From: Acholoe squamosa
Taxonomy: Eukaryota; Annelida; Polychaeta; Phyllodocida; Polynoidae
Assembly: GCA_949317995.1 (NCBI GenBank)
Contig: OX439046.1
Span: 77,097,434 to 77,161,433 of the forward strand
Length of the DNA stretch: 64,000 bases
Direction: 5' to 3'
Part shown: piece after piece, positions 24,018 through 34,978 of the stretch
How the letters are laid out: every line of letters starts with the position of its first letter
Position numbering within the stretch: the stretch's first letter is position 1
Notes under the pieces: generated by a model
Database searches by the model: none
Told to the model about the DNA's origin: nothing
Seen by the model: the letters and a program-made list of their open reading frames with translations, nothing else
Translations under genes and position numbers: made by a program

Positions 24018-24349
24018 TAGGGGGACAAGATGGATGCCTACACATAGTAATCCAGTTACTGCACTATATACAGCAGCATGAGGGGACAAGATGGCTGCCT
24101 ACACATAGTAATCCAGTTACTGCACTATATACAGCAGCATGAGGGGACAAGATGGCTGCCTACACATAGTAATCCAGTTACTGCACTATATACAGCAGCA
24201 TGAGGGGACAAGATGGCTGCCTACACATAGTATTCCAGTTACCGCACTATATACAGCAGCATAGGGGGACAAGATGGCTGCCTTCACATAGTAATTCAGT
24301 TACTGCACTATATACAGCATAGGGGGGACAAGATGGCTGCCTACACATA
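24018..24349. repeat. 61-bp tandem repeat, about 5.5 units
   Basis: Unit contains GGGGACAAGATGGCTGCCTA, CACATAGTAATCCAGTTACT and GCACTATATACAGCAGCAT. Units are nearly identical; the last two have indels at the G-run. Confidence 0.97.
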
Positions 24350-24777
24350 ACAAACTGTTACCCCTCTATCCAAATACCCCATTCTGACCTTGGGGCTATT
24401 CTGAGAAGGATGTACGAGTGGGAACTTAAGGGTTAAGGATTGTGAATGGTAAACAAAGGGTTAAAGATTGAGGAGAATGACTTTGCCAAAGGAGGAAACT
24501 TGTCTAAATTGGTTTCGATGTCTGTGTGCAGAGTAACACTAAGCTGTAGATAAAACATGAATTACTGCCGCACTCTCCGCTTGTGCAAAGAAGAATCTGC
24601 TTTTCCACTGTTCAATTCCCACCTTAGCTCAGCCGGCTTTATGTGATTTAGGGTGGGATTTGTGCTGGTCTAAATTAACTCACGATCGCGGCCTGCTGGG
24701 AGGGGCGCAATAGATTTTGTCTCACTCTTAAATCTTTAGTGGCCAAATGCCATCGTGCCAAGTATCCTTCCCTTTAA
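24350..24777. other. No recognisable feature
   Basis: Unique sequence between the 61-bp array and a family-C element. Confidence 0.5.
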
Positions 24778-24995
24778 TGGTGCAAGAAGGATGTGACTGC
24801 ATTCTTCACGTTTGCTGGAGAGGCAAAGGAAGTGGTCCACTTACTATAGCACCAGGCTGGTATTACAATATTGCACTAGGGCCTGTAGACACACATATCA
24901 TAGACATAGTAGGTAAAAATATGGGGAAGGGTTAAAACAGAAGAGAACTCGATTTTCCAAAAATGGCGATTACAGCCTTCTTGCACTAAGGCGAC
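24778..24995. mobile_element. Family-C MITE, copy C2, both ends present
   Basis: Left TGGTGCAAGAAGGATGTGAC and right (other strand) TCGCCTTAGTGCAAGAAGG are imperfect inverted repeats. The interior holds GCTGGAGAGGCAAAGGAAGT and CCTGTAGACACACATATCAT. The 54-bp array starts about 45 bp beyond the right end. Confidence 0.7.
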
Positions 24996-25040
24996 AATAT
25001 TTTCACAGCCCCAGTAAAAAAAAATCAAGTTGGTCTTTAT

Positions 25041-26188
25041 GGGTATTTTATAATCTTATTGGTCAGAATCAAGCCCTCTATGCGCCTCATAGGTGGGTAT
25101 TTTACATTATCATTGGTCAGAATCAAGCCTTCTATGTGCCTCATAGGTGGGTATTTTACATTATCACAGGTAAGAATCAAGCCCTCTATGTGCCTCATAG
25201 GTGGGTATTTTACATTATCACGGGTAAGAATCAAGCCCTCTATGCGCCTCATAGGTCGGTATTTTACATTATCATTGGTCAGAATCAAGCCCTCTATGCA
25301 CCTCATAGGTGGGTATTTTACATCATTATTGGTCAGAATCAAGCCCTCTATGCGCCTCATAGGTGGGTATTTTACATCATCAATGGTCAGAATCAAGTCC
25401 TCTATGCGCCTCATAGGTGGGTATTTTACATCATCATTGGTCAGAATCAAGTCCTCTATGCGCCTCACAGGTGAGTATTTTACATCTTCATTGGTCAGAA
25501 TCAAGTCCTCTATGCGCCTCATAGGTGGGTATTTTATATTATCAATGGTCAGAATCAAGTCCTCTATGCGCCTCATAGGTGGGTATTTTATATTATCAAT
25601 GGTCAGAATCAAGCCCTCTATGCGCCTCATAGGTGGGTATTTTACATCATCATGGGTCAGAATCAAGCCCTCTATGCACCTCATAGGTGGGTATTTTACA
25701 TCATCAATGGTCAGAATCAAGTCCTCTATGCGCCTCATAGGTGGGTATTTTACATTATCAATGGTCAGAATCAAGCCCTCTATGCACCTCATAGGTGGGT
25801 ATTTTACATTATCAATGGTCAGAATCAAGTCCTCTATGCGCCTCATAGGTGGGTATTTTACATCATCAATGGTCAGAATCAAGCCCTCTATGCACCTCAT
25901 AGGTGGGTATTTTACATCATCATTGGTCAGAATCAAGTCCTCTATGCGCCTCATAGGTGGGTATTTTACATCATCAATGGTCAGAATCAAGCCCTCTATG
26001 CACCTCATAGGTGGGTATTTTACATTATCAATGGTCAGAATCAAGCCCTCTATGCGCCTCATAGGTGGGTATTTTACATCATCATTGGTCAGAATCAAGT
26101 CCTCTATGCGCCTCATAGGTGGGTATTTTACATTATCACGGGTAAGAATCAAGTCCTCTATGCGCCTTATAGGTGGGTATTTTACATC
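25041..26188. repeat. 54-bp minisatellite, about 21 units
   Basis: Unit: GGTCAGAATCAAGCCCTCTA, TGCGCCTCATAGGTGGGTAT, then TTTACATTATCATT. 54 is divisible by 3 and the unit is stop-free, giving 391- and 393-codon frames on opposite strands. They are near mirror images of the same array and there is no signal of coding constraint. Variation is concentrated at TTATC/CATC and GCG/GCA positions. Confidence 0.98.
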
Positions 26189-26221
26189 CTTGTGTTCAGC
26201 TTCTATGCAGGGCGACATGTG

Positions 26222-26378
26222 GTACAGTGAGTGAGTAATAGATATTTAACGCAATTTTGACAGCTAAGGTGATATTCATGGCGAGAACTACGAAACTACA
26301 CATTTCACAATGGGATGTGTTTGTGCCCGGGATAAGAAAGAGGAGATATAGACCCTGTTAAGTAGGCTAGGGAAGCCC
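26222..26378 (+). repeat. Dispersed repeat family G, copy G1
   Basis: Starts AGTGAGTGAGTAATAGATAT and continues TTAACGCAATTTTGACAGC, TCATGGCGAGAACTACG and GGCTAGGGAAGCCCGA. The same series recurs at 27310-27492. GAGTGAGTGAG-headed repeats followed by TTTAACGCC-like sequence are familiar in invertebrate genomes; a SINE-like origin is inference. Confidence 0.75.
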
Positions 26379-26559
26379 GATATGTGGTACACCTTATATA
26401 TGGTTAGCTTTTCTACAATATCTTTTTCTTTTGCTCCTACCAGGTGATTGATATTTGTAATGAAACATACTAATGAGATTAGCTCAAGGCCCCTGGGTCT
26501 CGATAACACGATAAGAACACACTAGGATGCTGTAAGTAGGGAGCTGTTGTATTAAAGGT

Positions 26560-26694
26560 CACTGATCAGGAGCGCATTAATTCCACTGCTTCACATGATG
26601 CACCAAGTACGTGCCAACACAACAGGGTATTGGACCACCAATGGGCATGATGCGTTAATGCATCAGCGGCCCTTAAAGGGATAAGCGCCTTTCG
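26560..26694. mobile_element. Family-A fragment with right terminus
   Basis: ACCAATGGGCATGATGCG, TTAATGCATCAGCGGCCCTT and AAAGGGATAA form the right end. The left end is missing. Confidence 0.65.
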
Positions 26695-26744
26695 TACTAA
26701 CTGTGTGAAGAGCAGCACAATACACTAGACCCGATCTCTTTGCT

Positions 26745-26890
26745 ACTGTAAAGCATATAAGCCACCACTATTAGCTGCACCGAGAGTTCAGGAGAAAGCT
26801 ATAAGCCATATTTGGGGTTTGAAAAATGTCTTCTGGAGCTGTTCTATAGGATCAAAAGCCTGCATACTAGCTGCACCCTGAGTTCAAGGT
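26745..26890. mobile_element. Degenerate family-B-like fragment
   Basis: TACTGTAAAGCATATAAGCC, AGCTGCACCGAGAGTTCAGG and AGCTGCACCCTGAGTTCAAG resemble family-B ends and sub-terminal sequence. Boundaries are unclear. Confidence 0.35.
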
Positions 26891-26907
26891 GCCATTGCAA
26901 GAAATCG

Positions 26908-27115
26908 TTGCCTTAGTGCAAGAAGGATGTAACTGACCTTTTCACAATAATGAATTTTCTACTGTTTAGCATCTATTGACCTTATCTACTGTGAAAGTAC
27001 TGAAGATGTGTCTATGATATGTGTGCCTACCGGCCCCAACTCGTGCAATAAGGTAGTGCCCACTTGGTGCTATAGTACCTGTAACTCTTCTTTTGCCTCT
27101 CCTGCCAACTTGGTT
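26908..27115. mobile_element. Family-C MITE, copy C3, one end clear
   Basis: Begins GTTGCCTTAGTGCAAGAAGG. The interior blocks TATGATATGTGTGCCTACCG and CTTCTTTTGCCTCTCCTGCC match C1. The distal TIR is lost. Confidence 0.6.
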
Positions 27116-27309
27116 TGGTTTGGGTTGGTTGATTTTACCTCCACTAATAGTACTTAAAAGTAGAGTACCAGCGGTTCTCGGACATTTAAGTCCTTTTTTC
27201 TATTTGGAGAGGTATTTAAATGCTGCATGTCCAAACTGCTAGACAGGTATTTATATGCTGCTTGCTCGACACAGCAGTGATCGTCGCGTCTATGGATGAC
27301 CGAATCTAT

Positions 27310-27492
27310 GAGTGAGTGAGTAATAGATGTTTAACGCCATTTCGACAGCTAAGGTCATATTCATGGCGAGAACTACGTTACACAATTTCACAGAGGAATG
27401 TGTCGATGCCCGCGCATATGTGCACCACACACACCCTGAGGGGATAGGAAAGAGGAGAAACAGACCCATTTAAGTGGGCTAGGGAAGCCCGA
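27310..27492 (+). repeat. Dispersed repeat family G, copy G2
   Basis: Same block order as 26222-26378, about 1.1 kb away in the same orientation, with GAGTGAGTGAGTAATAGATG at its start and GGCTAGGGAAGCCCGACCG at its end. Confidence 0.75.
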
Positions 27493-28152
27493 CCGAATCT
27501 ATGAGATGAAAGACCGAATCTATGAGGAGGGTTGAGGGGGAAAACCACTACCGGGGCTTCATGCCTCTACTCTTCTGAAGGTTAGCAAGTCTTCTTCTTT
27601 TTTGCCTGGACCCATAGGCAGGGCCAGACAAACCACGGCCTTTAATCACTCAGACGTTGTTCACTGAGGGGTAATAGTATAACGAAAGTATTGCGGTGAC
27701 TGCAATGGTAGTACCACAAGGGGAAAAAACCGATTTCCTGGAGATGAACCTTAAACATTTCCACCACCATCGCCAAATGTGATAAAGGAAAACGATGCAA
27801 GCAATAAGGAATTCAAAACCACCATCTGACCTCTCTTTATGGGGCCCTTGTTGGGGGTCCCCATGTCCAATGTCGATTTTAAGAAATTACCATGTCCTTG
27901 TGTCAATTTTAAGAAATGAACCATGTCTCATGTCACTAAGCCAAAAAAATGCTCATGTCACCATGCCGATTTTAGGGGTCTAGAGCCATCTTTAACATAA
28001 ATCAGAAATTGCTCCAAAACTAAATGTTTCTTCTCTTGATGGCCTCTATGTAGAATTCCATTCATCTCTGCATCGTGGAATACTGCTGCCAGGCTAGCTC
28101 GTTTTGGGGCAATTCTGGTGAGCCTATTGTAAACACGATACAATACATACAG
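27493..28152. other. No supported gene; weak tandem motif
   Basis: At 27855-27975 a CATGTC...CGATTTTAAGAAAT motif is repeated about three times with divergence. Nothing else is recognised. Confidence 0.4.
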
Positions 28153-28172
28153 GCTGTTGGGTAATAACTCAG

Positions 28173-28386
28173 CCTGCTGATATCAAAACCTATACCATAC
28201 ATGAGCCACACCAGAAAGAAGTGGTAGAAGAAAGCCCATACAAGTCAGACTCAGGTCCTGACCGACCCCCCGACCCCCACCCCAGCCGCCATCGATACAG
28301 CCAGTCATCCGGAAGGACACATTTCCCGTTCCGCCAAAGCAGCCAGCCGACGACACATGAGAGGAACACTGTGATTGGCTATTGGT
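28173..28386 (+). CDS. Candidate internal coding exon, unknown protein
   Basis: The plus-strand frame is open from about 28118 to 28442 without needing an ATG. An AG at 28171-28172 (or 28151-28152) could be the acceptor, though its pyrimidine tract is weak. A good donor, GTAAGG, follows at 28387. The 71-codon segment is hydrophilic and disorder-like: acidic HQKEVVEESPYKSDSG, then Pro/Arg/His/Ser-rich DRPPDPHPSRHRYSQSS. This is the kind of composition seen in cytoplasmic tails or linkers. No family is recognised. The opposite strand is open too, so composition alone could explain the frame. Confidence 0.28.
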
Positions 28387-28529
28387 GTAAGGCCTCATGT
28401 TATTGGTCATGTTATTGGTCAAGGAAAGCATCAATTTCACAATAAGTAAATACAGGGGGTGCAGCAGGCAGCAAAAAGCACGGTTAGGGCGGAGAGGGAG
28501 GAGGTCTTAAATCTATAAGGACCGCTAAT

Positions 28530-28636
28530 GCATTAATGCATCATGCCCATTGGTCGTTATGATGCATTAATGCATCATGCCCATTGGTCATTATGATGCA
28601 TTAATGCATCATGCCCATTGGTCATTATGATGCATT
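28530..28636. repeat. 34-bp tandem repeat x 3 in a truncated family-A end
   Basis: GCATTAATGCATCATGCCCA then TTGGTCATTATGAT, three units. The array is preceded by GGACCGCTAAT, a family-A left-terminus remnant, so the terminal region itself was amplified. Confidence 0.9.
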
Positions 28637-28639
28637 ATT

Positions 28640-29026
28640 TTGTGAATTTTTGACATTTTTTTGGCTAATTTAGGCATTTTTCCCATAATTTTCATAATTT
28701 TTCATCAATTTTCCGTGGATCTTATCTAGGTGCTCATCTTTTTGTATACAGTTCATAACAGTCATTCATATCTTTTACATGTGCTTCACATTTCTTGTGT
28801 TTTTCATAATTCTACTGCAAAATCATAGAATCCAACATGTCTGCCCATACATTTCTATACAAAATCAAAAAAAAATCCGACCTACCAACCCTAAACATTT
28901 GAGGCATGTAACTGGAAAAGCAACTTTTTTTTTTTTTGGCCCTAGCATAAATCCCCAAAAGGAAAACCACAATAAGACGCTACGCCTTTTCCTTAATACC
29001 TAACGTAAAGCCATGTGTATAGGCCA
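28640..29026. other. AT-rich, family-H-like motif
   Basis: AAAAATCCGACCTACCAACC at 28871-28890 resembles motifs in the 5686-5925 element. No boundaries were found. Confidence 0.35.
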
Positions 29027-29370
29027 CTTCTTATAGACCATCACAGGGACCTGCTGTGTATAAGCCATGTCTTACAGACCATTACAGACCTGCTGTGTAT
29101 AAGCCATGTCTTACAGACCATTACAGAGACCTGCTGTGTATAAGCCTTACAGTCCATTACAGAGACCTGCTGTGTATACGCCATGTCTTACAGACCATTA
29201 CAGAGACCTGCTGTGTATAAGCCTTACAGTCCATTACAGAGACCTGCTGTGTATAAGTCATGTCTTACAGACCATTACAGAGACCTGCTGTGTATAAGCC
29301 TTACAGTCCATTACAGAGACCTGCTGTGTATAAGTCATGTCTTACAGACCATTACAGAGACCTGCTGTGT
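29027..29370. repeat. 36/41-bp minisatellite, left part
   Basis: Unit CTTACAGACCATTACAGAGA plus CCTGCTGTGTATAAGC (36 bp). A 41-bp form has CATGT inserted before CTTAC. About nine units. Continues after the insertion at 29371-30572. TATAAGCC and CTTACAGACCATT also occur in the family-B end at 55896-55935, suggesting a family-B origin. Confidence 0.97.
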
Positions 29371-30572
29371 TAGGTACATCACATGAAAATTAAGATAATG
29401 AGTAAGAGCTAAACCCCTCTGTCTTAGTTGTGCAGGAGAGTGCAAGGATTTGAAATCTTTTGGAATCATGTTGATATCTCAATTCGTTCTCACAGAATCA
29501 CAGAATTAGTATCTAGAAATCTGACATTTTTGTCCTAAGTATTCAGGCAATTTGTTGTGACCTTCTGGATCCCAATAATAGGCCAATTAGCCATAATAAA
29601 TGAAGAAATGAAAGGGAGGTAAGTTAGTAAAATGTCAATTCAATTGGAATGAACCACAATATCAGCATGAAATAAAAAGCTATCTGACCCGGATGTTTAC
29701 CTGTACGATATTTTATCTTGACCTAATTTTCCCGTGACCTATATATCTGACCTACATTAGTTCATGACCTAGATTCTGATATCAAATATATAGGAACAGA
29801 CGCTGTAAAATATGAAGAAGTAGACATTCTGATAACCTAACCACTGGTATTTGACCCTAACATTATCATCTAATGGGTTTTCTATTGACCTAGTTTCAGG
29901 TCACCCTATATGTTTGACCAACATTAGCTCATGACCTAGATTTTGATGACATGATCAAATAATTTTTTCCTGTGTGGTAGCAAGTTCACATGGTTGGGAA
30001 ATCGAAAAAAATCAGTTAATTGCTCCCAACGTTGGGGAGCCTGTAAAACAAGTTTATCTTAGCAGGTATTGTAAGTGTCACACCTGTATGATGTACATGG
30101 GTCATGCAGTGACGGTTTTAAAACTGCCAAATCACCATTGCGCACCTTCACACAGGAAAGTGTGATTTTTCGAATTTCTTTTGCAGTCACCAGCTGTACT
30201 ATTCAGTCCACATGCACAAACTAGACCTTATATGAAACGCCATGAAACATACTATTACTTTCTTTTAGTTTCATTCTACTTTTTCATTTTGGACAACTTG
30301 ATTTAGATGACCTTTTCAGTCATCCACTTCAGAAATCTACAAAAATGACTAGAAATGCACCAATTTCCCCGAAAAATTTTCATATAGGTAAAATAAGCCA
30401 TGAAATACCAAAATAACTTCTTATATGTGTTCATTAATTCTTTGTTCTGTAAGAATATGCCAATTTCAGTGCAGTTTAATTTCCAGTGCAGCAATTTGTT
30501 GGGGCACAAAAAATGCGTCACAAATGATGGACACTCCCAGAGGAGTGGTGCAGACATTGTTTGATGTACCTA
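29371..30572. mobile_element. 1.2-kb TIR element inserted in the 36/41-bp array
   Basis: Begins TAGGTACATCA and ends TGATGTACCTA, an 11-bp perfect inverted pair. It is flanked by GCTGTGT at 29364-29370 and 30573-30579. Removing it and one GCTGTGT restores a normal array unit (ACCTGCTGTGTATAAGCC). The interior is AT-rich with repeated TGACCTA motifs in two related segments (about 29700-29790 and 29880-29955). No transposase frame, so non-autonomous. A 7-bp duplication does not pick out one superfamily. Confidence 0.8.
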
Positions 30573-31795
30573 GCTGTGTATAAGCCATGTCTTACAGACC
30601 ATTACAGACCTGCTGTGTATAAGTCATGTCTTACAGACCATTACAGAGACCTGCTGTGTATAAGCCTTACAGACCATTACAGGGACCTGCTGTGTATAAG
30701 CCTTACAGACCATTACAGGGACCTGCTGTGTATAAGCCTTACAGACCATTACAGAGACCTGCTGTGTATAAGCCTTACAGACCATTACAGAGACCTGCTG
30801 TGTATAAGCCTTGTCTTACAGACCATTACAGGGACCTGCTGTGTATAAGCCATGTCTTACAGACCATTACAGAGACCTGCTGTGTATAAGTCATGTCTTA
30901 CAGACCATTACAGGGACCTGCTGTGTATAAGCCTTACAGTCCATTACAGAGACCTGCTGTGTATAAGCCTTACAGACCATTACAGAGACCTGCTGTGTAT
31001 ACGCCATGTCTTACAGACCATTACAGGGACCTGCTGTGTATAAGCCATGTCTTACAGACCATTACAGAGACATGCTGTGTATAAGCCTTACAGACCATTA
31101 CAGAGACCTGCTGTGTATACGCCATGTCTTACAGACCATTACAGAGACCTGCTGTGTATACGCCATGTCTTACAGACCATTACAGAGACCTGCTGTGTAT
31201 ACGCCATGTCTTACAGACCATTACAGAGACCTGCTGTGTATACGCCATGTCTTACAGACCATTACAGGGACCTGCTGTGTATAAGCCATGTCTTACAGAC
31301 CATTACAGAGACCTGCTGTGTATAAGCCATGTCTTACAGACCATTACAGAGACCTGCTGTGTATAAGCCTTACAGACCATTACAGAGACATGCTGTGTAT
31401 AAGCCTTACAGTCCATTACAGGGACCTGCTGTGTATAAGCCATGTCTTACAGACCATTACAGAGACCTGCTGTGTATACGCCATGTCTTACAGACCATTA
31501 CAGACCTGCTGTGTATAAGTCATGTCTGACAGACCATTACAGAGACATGCTGTGTATAAGCCTTACAGACCATTACAGAGACATGCTGTGTATACGCCAT
31601 GTCTTACAGACCATTACAGAGACCTGCTGTGTATAAGCCTTACAGACCATTACAGGGACCTGCTGTGTATAAGCCTTACAGACCATTACAGAGACCTGCT
31701 GTGTATAAGCCTTACAGACCATTACAGAGACCTGCTGTGTATAAGCCATGTCTTAGACCATTACAGGGACCTTGACTTAGAGACCATTACAGAAA
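30573..31795. repeat. 36/41-bp minisatellite, right part, about 31 units
   Basis: Same unit as 29027-29370, mixing 36-bp and 41-bp forms in irregular order plus a few shortened units lacking GAGAC. Each 41-bp unit shifts frame, so overlapping short open frames appear in two frames. All are array artefacts. Confidence 0.97.
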
Positions 31796-32534
31796 CTACA
31801 AGGTTTAGAGATCAGTGCTTTCTTTCCCCTCTCCTCCTTTTCTCTTCCTTTCCTTTTTTTTCCATTTCCTTGACTCAGCCTGTGTCCAGTGAAACCCAAC
31901 AGTACCAATCATTTCCATCTTGACCTGTGTCAAGAGTAGAAAGAAATTCAAAGTCTGGGTTTAAAAAAAGCAGCAAAAAATTGCCCTGATTTCACCCCTT
32001 TTTGTGCGAGTGTCCTTTGAGGCATCAGGTTGATGAGACTGATAGTGACACCTGGTGTCTTCCGCCAGTACTACGCTCTAATGACAACATTACACATGTC
32101 CAAACAAACGACAGGATCCAGGTTGACATGCGCTTGTTACCCCGCATGGCACCGTCTGACACCCGCATCCTTTGATGTTGTACATCGACGACTCGTCTCA
32201 GCATCATTACGTCGCCCGTGGGACCTGGGTTTCTCCCGGCGTGAAACTAATCTGCTTCCAAGGTGGGATAATCCATAGTTACAGGTCCAACAAGATGACA
32301 CTCAGCGGCTTTGTGGATATGGCTTACTGTCTCCATAGTTGACACTCACCCAGATCGTTAATGTCAGAGCCTCCCTAATGAAGCATCAGTTCAGGTTCCC
32401 GATCTAACGGGAAATATGAGGCAGCCGAGCGAGGGGAAGGGGAGAGATATTGTTCTTATTGAGATGATGAAAGGGATATGGGATTTGGTGACGGGAGCCA
32501 ATGTTAATATTGCAATTTGCCAATGATGGGAATT
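31796..32534. other. Unassigned; weak exon-like stretch at 32029-32175
   Basis: A CpG-containing segment (32029-32280) is open in overlapping frames. One runs 48 codons from an AG at 32027-32028 to a TGA at 32173; another gives 82 codons to 32278. The minus strand is also open. No product is recognised and the frame cannot be chosen. Confidence 0.2.
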
Positions 32535-32787
32535 TACCCTGTAAAGGCTGCTAATGTAGGAGTACATGATGTCCAATGATTGACATGATGCATGAATACA
32601 GCCTTGGAGAGTTACTCGCCAAGGCTTTATTCAAGCATCATGCTGGCCCTGTGGTGTTGATACAAACCCAGAAGGTCATCATGATGCTCCAATGAAGTGA
32701 TGGCGAGCAGTCTTGCCAGCACTTCATTGGTGCATCATGCCGACCGATTGGTATGATGCATTCCTGCATAAGCTGCCCTTACAGGTG
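32535..32787. mobile_element. Family-A MITE, copy A7, both ends degenerate
   Basis: Left ACCCTGTAAAGGCTGCTAAT, right GCATAAGCTGCCCTTACAGG. The interior has both hairpin modules: GAGAGTTACTCGCCAAGGC, and a GAAGTGATGG...CCAGCACTTC pair. Confidence 0.7.
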
Positions 32788-33559
32788 TGATATAGCCAGA
32801 TCCTCAACCTTCAGTATGCAGTGTACTAGTGTCCACCTATACTGGGTTTACTGTATTCCTTAAGGGAGCCTCTACCTATAATGTTTACATAGCCGTGTAC
32901 ACAAAGCCATTCCCCCACCTGCATGCAGAGACCTGCCATCTTGGTCATTCTGACTGTGGCCTTGGTGGAGTATAGACTACTTCCAGCTGGTTGCCTATAT
33001 CACTATGCCAGAATAAACAGCCTCATATTACTATGTAAGAAGAGCCTTGGTTTCCTATTTATTAGTGAATAATCTGAGACTATCAGAATATCACTCAGGA
33101 TTAACATTTGCCAATACAGGTTATTAAGGTTAGCTCATGCTACTGATGGTTCTGATCCTACTGGTGCAGAATGTACACTGAAAACATGGAAGATCCGAAG
33201 CTAGTCAGCGGTGACCACTTTAGGTCCTCAAGTTGACGATACCTAAAACTACAACTTTAGGTAGTGAAAATGATGACTTTAGGTCGTCATCCTGACAACC
33301 TGAGTCATCAGGATGACAATACTGACAGTACAGAGTCGTCATATTTGACGGCGGGATATCAGGATAGGGCGGGTTTTGTGTAGATGCACTAATAGACGTC
33401 TGAGGTAATAGACAACAATATGTGAAGTAGGCAATCTTCAAACTGTCTGAAAACGGCTGCAGCAACAAAATAGATGGTATGTGGTCCAGGCCTTCAGAAA
33501 ATCTATTTTTAACGATAGGGTTGGTAGTGAGTGGGATTTTCTTTTTCTTTTACTTCAAT
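32788..33559. other. No supported gene; GTCATC-rich hairpin
   Basis: At 33283-33320 GTCATCCTGA and TCAGGATGAC form a hairpin within a run of GTCGTC/GTCATC motifs. The region is otherwise unassigned. Confidence 0.4.
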
Positions 33560-33600
33560 CAGTGGCGGATCTAGGATTTTGAAAAGGTGGGGGCGCGCCC
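33560..33600 (+). mobile_element. Truncated hAT-like terminus
   Basis: CAGTGGCGGATCTAGGATTT, then a GGGGGCGCGCCCC palindrome. No matching opposite end was found downstream. Confidence 0.4.
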
Positions 33601-33704
33601 CTTGATTAATACCCCTTTTATTCAATTGAGAGTAAATTGAAGTAAAATGAATTTGGTGGTCATGATGCTATTTTTTCTGTAATGAAAAAAAGGTAGGTCT
33701 CAAC

Positions 33705-34073
33705 AGCTAAACACAGCTTCATTCCCAGGCCTCATGCACCCTAAGAGCCGAACACAGCTTCATTCCCAGGCCTCATGCACCCTAAGAGCCGAACACAGCT
33801 TCATTCCCAGGCCTCATGCACCCTAAGAGCTGAACACAGCTTCATTCCCAGGCCTCATGCACCCTAAGAGCTTAACACAGCTTCATTCCCAGGCCTCATG
33901 CACCCTAAGAGCTTAACACAGCTTCATTCCCAGGCCTCATGCACCCTAAGAGCTTAACACAGCTTCATTCCCAGGCCTCATGCACCCTAAGAGCCGAACA
34001 CAGCTTCATTTCCAGGCCTCATGCACCCTAAGAGCTGAACACAGCTTCATTCCCAGGCCTCTTGCACCCTAAG
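33705..34073. repeat. 41-bp tandem repeat, about 9 units
   Basis: Unit AACACAGCTTCATTCCCAGG, CCTCATGCACCCTAAGAGC plus two variable bases (CG, CT or TG). Units are almost identical, indicating recent expansion or homogenisation. Confidence 0.98.
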
Positions 34074-34240
34074 ATTGCCATTCAAAACAGGACAGATGCA
34101 GACATGTTTCATCTTAATTTGTATAAGAGAGCTCTCTCCCAGACACTACAGAAGGAGCTGTCTGTACAATACAGCATTCTTGCAGCAATATTATCATTAA
34201 TATATTGATACATTCCTTTGGTGGCCTCTGCAAAGCATTT

Positions 34241-34583
34241 GGATGTAGGATGGGACAGTCGTGAAAGTTCAGACTGATGTCTGAATGTTGGATGTAGGAT
34301 GGGACAGTCATGAAAGTTCAGACTGATATCTGAATGTTGGATGTAGGATGGGACAGTCGTGAAAGTTCAGACTGATATCTGAATGTTGGATGTAGGATGG
34401 GACAGTCGTGAAAGTTTAGACTGATATCTGAATGTTGGATGTAGGATGGGACAGTCATGAAAGTTTAGACTGATGTATGAATGTTGGATGTAGGATGGGA
34501 CAGTCGTGAAAGTTCAGACTGATATCTGAATGTTGGATGTAGGATGGGACAGTCATGAAAGTTTAGACTGATGTATGAATGTT
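34241..34583. repeat. 49-bp tandem repeat, exactly 7 units
   Basis: GGATGTAGGATGGGACAGTC then GTGAAAGTTCAGACTGATAT and CTGAATGTT; 7 x 49 = 343 bp with no indels. Variants GTG/ATG, TTC/TTT and ATATC/GTATG are shared between non-adjacent units. Confidence 0.98.
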
Positions 34584-34978
34584 ACCATAGTGAATAGTTT
34601 AGCGGCTTCCATGCATCGGAATAGCTAAACGAATAAACAATTGTTCATTTTAGTCGTCTGTACCAAACAGGGATCTATCAGGACCTACTCCACCACTGGT
34701 GACAGATCCTGTCAGATCACTTACCACCAAACCACAAGTAAATGGGTGTGTACAGGTCTTATGGTTCAACCCTAATACCCTAACAGTGACAGATCCTGTC
34801 AGACTGCTTGCTGGTGGTTAAGCCGGTCTTCATTATTCCGGAGCTCATGGATCATATTGTCAACCCATCGGCTTATAAGCGACTTGTAAAGCAAATTTAC
34901 ATTTACCAGTCTCTTTTTTTCTTATCTGACCTTCAATCTTTTTGTGTTTTTATTTGTGTGTTTCTATTATTAACACTT
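34584..34978. other. Unassigned
   Basis: A short GACAGATCCTGTCAGA motif occurs twice (near 34700 and 34790). Nothing else is recognised. Confidence 0.4.

Noticed and set aside
25041..26188. 391- and 393-codon open frames on opposite strands
   Set aside because: They are the two readings of one stop-free 54-bp tandem unit, with no non-repetitive domain, start context or coding-type constraint.
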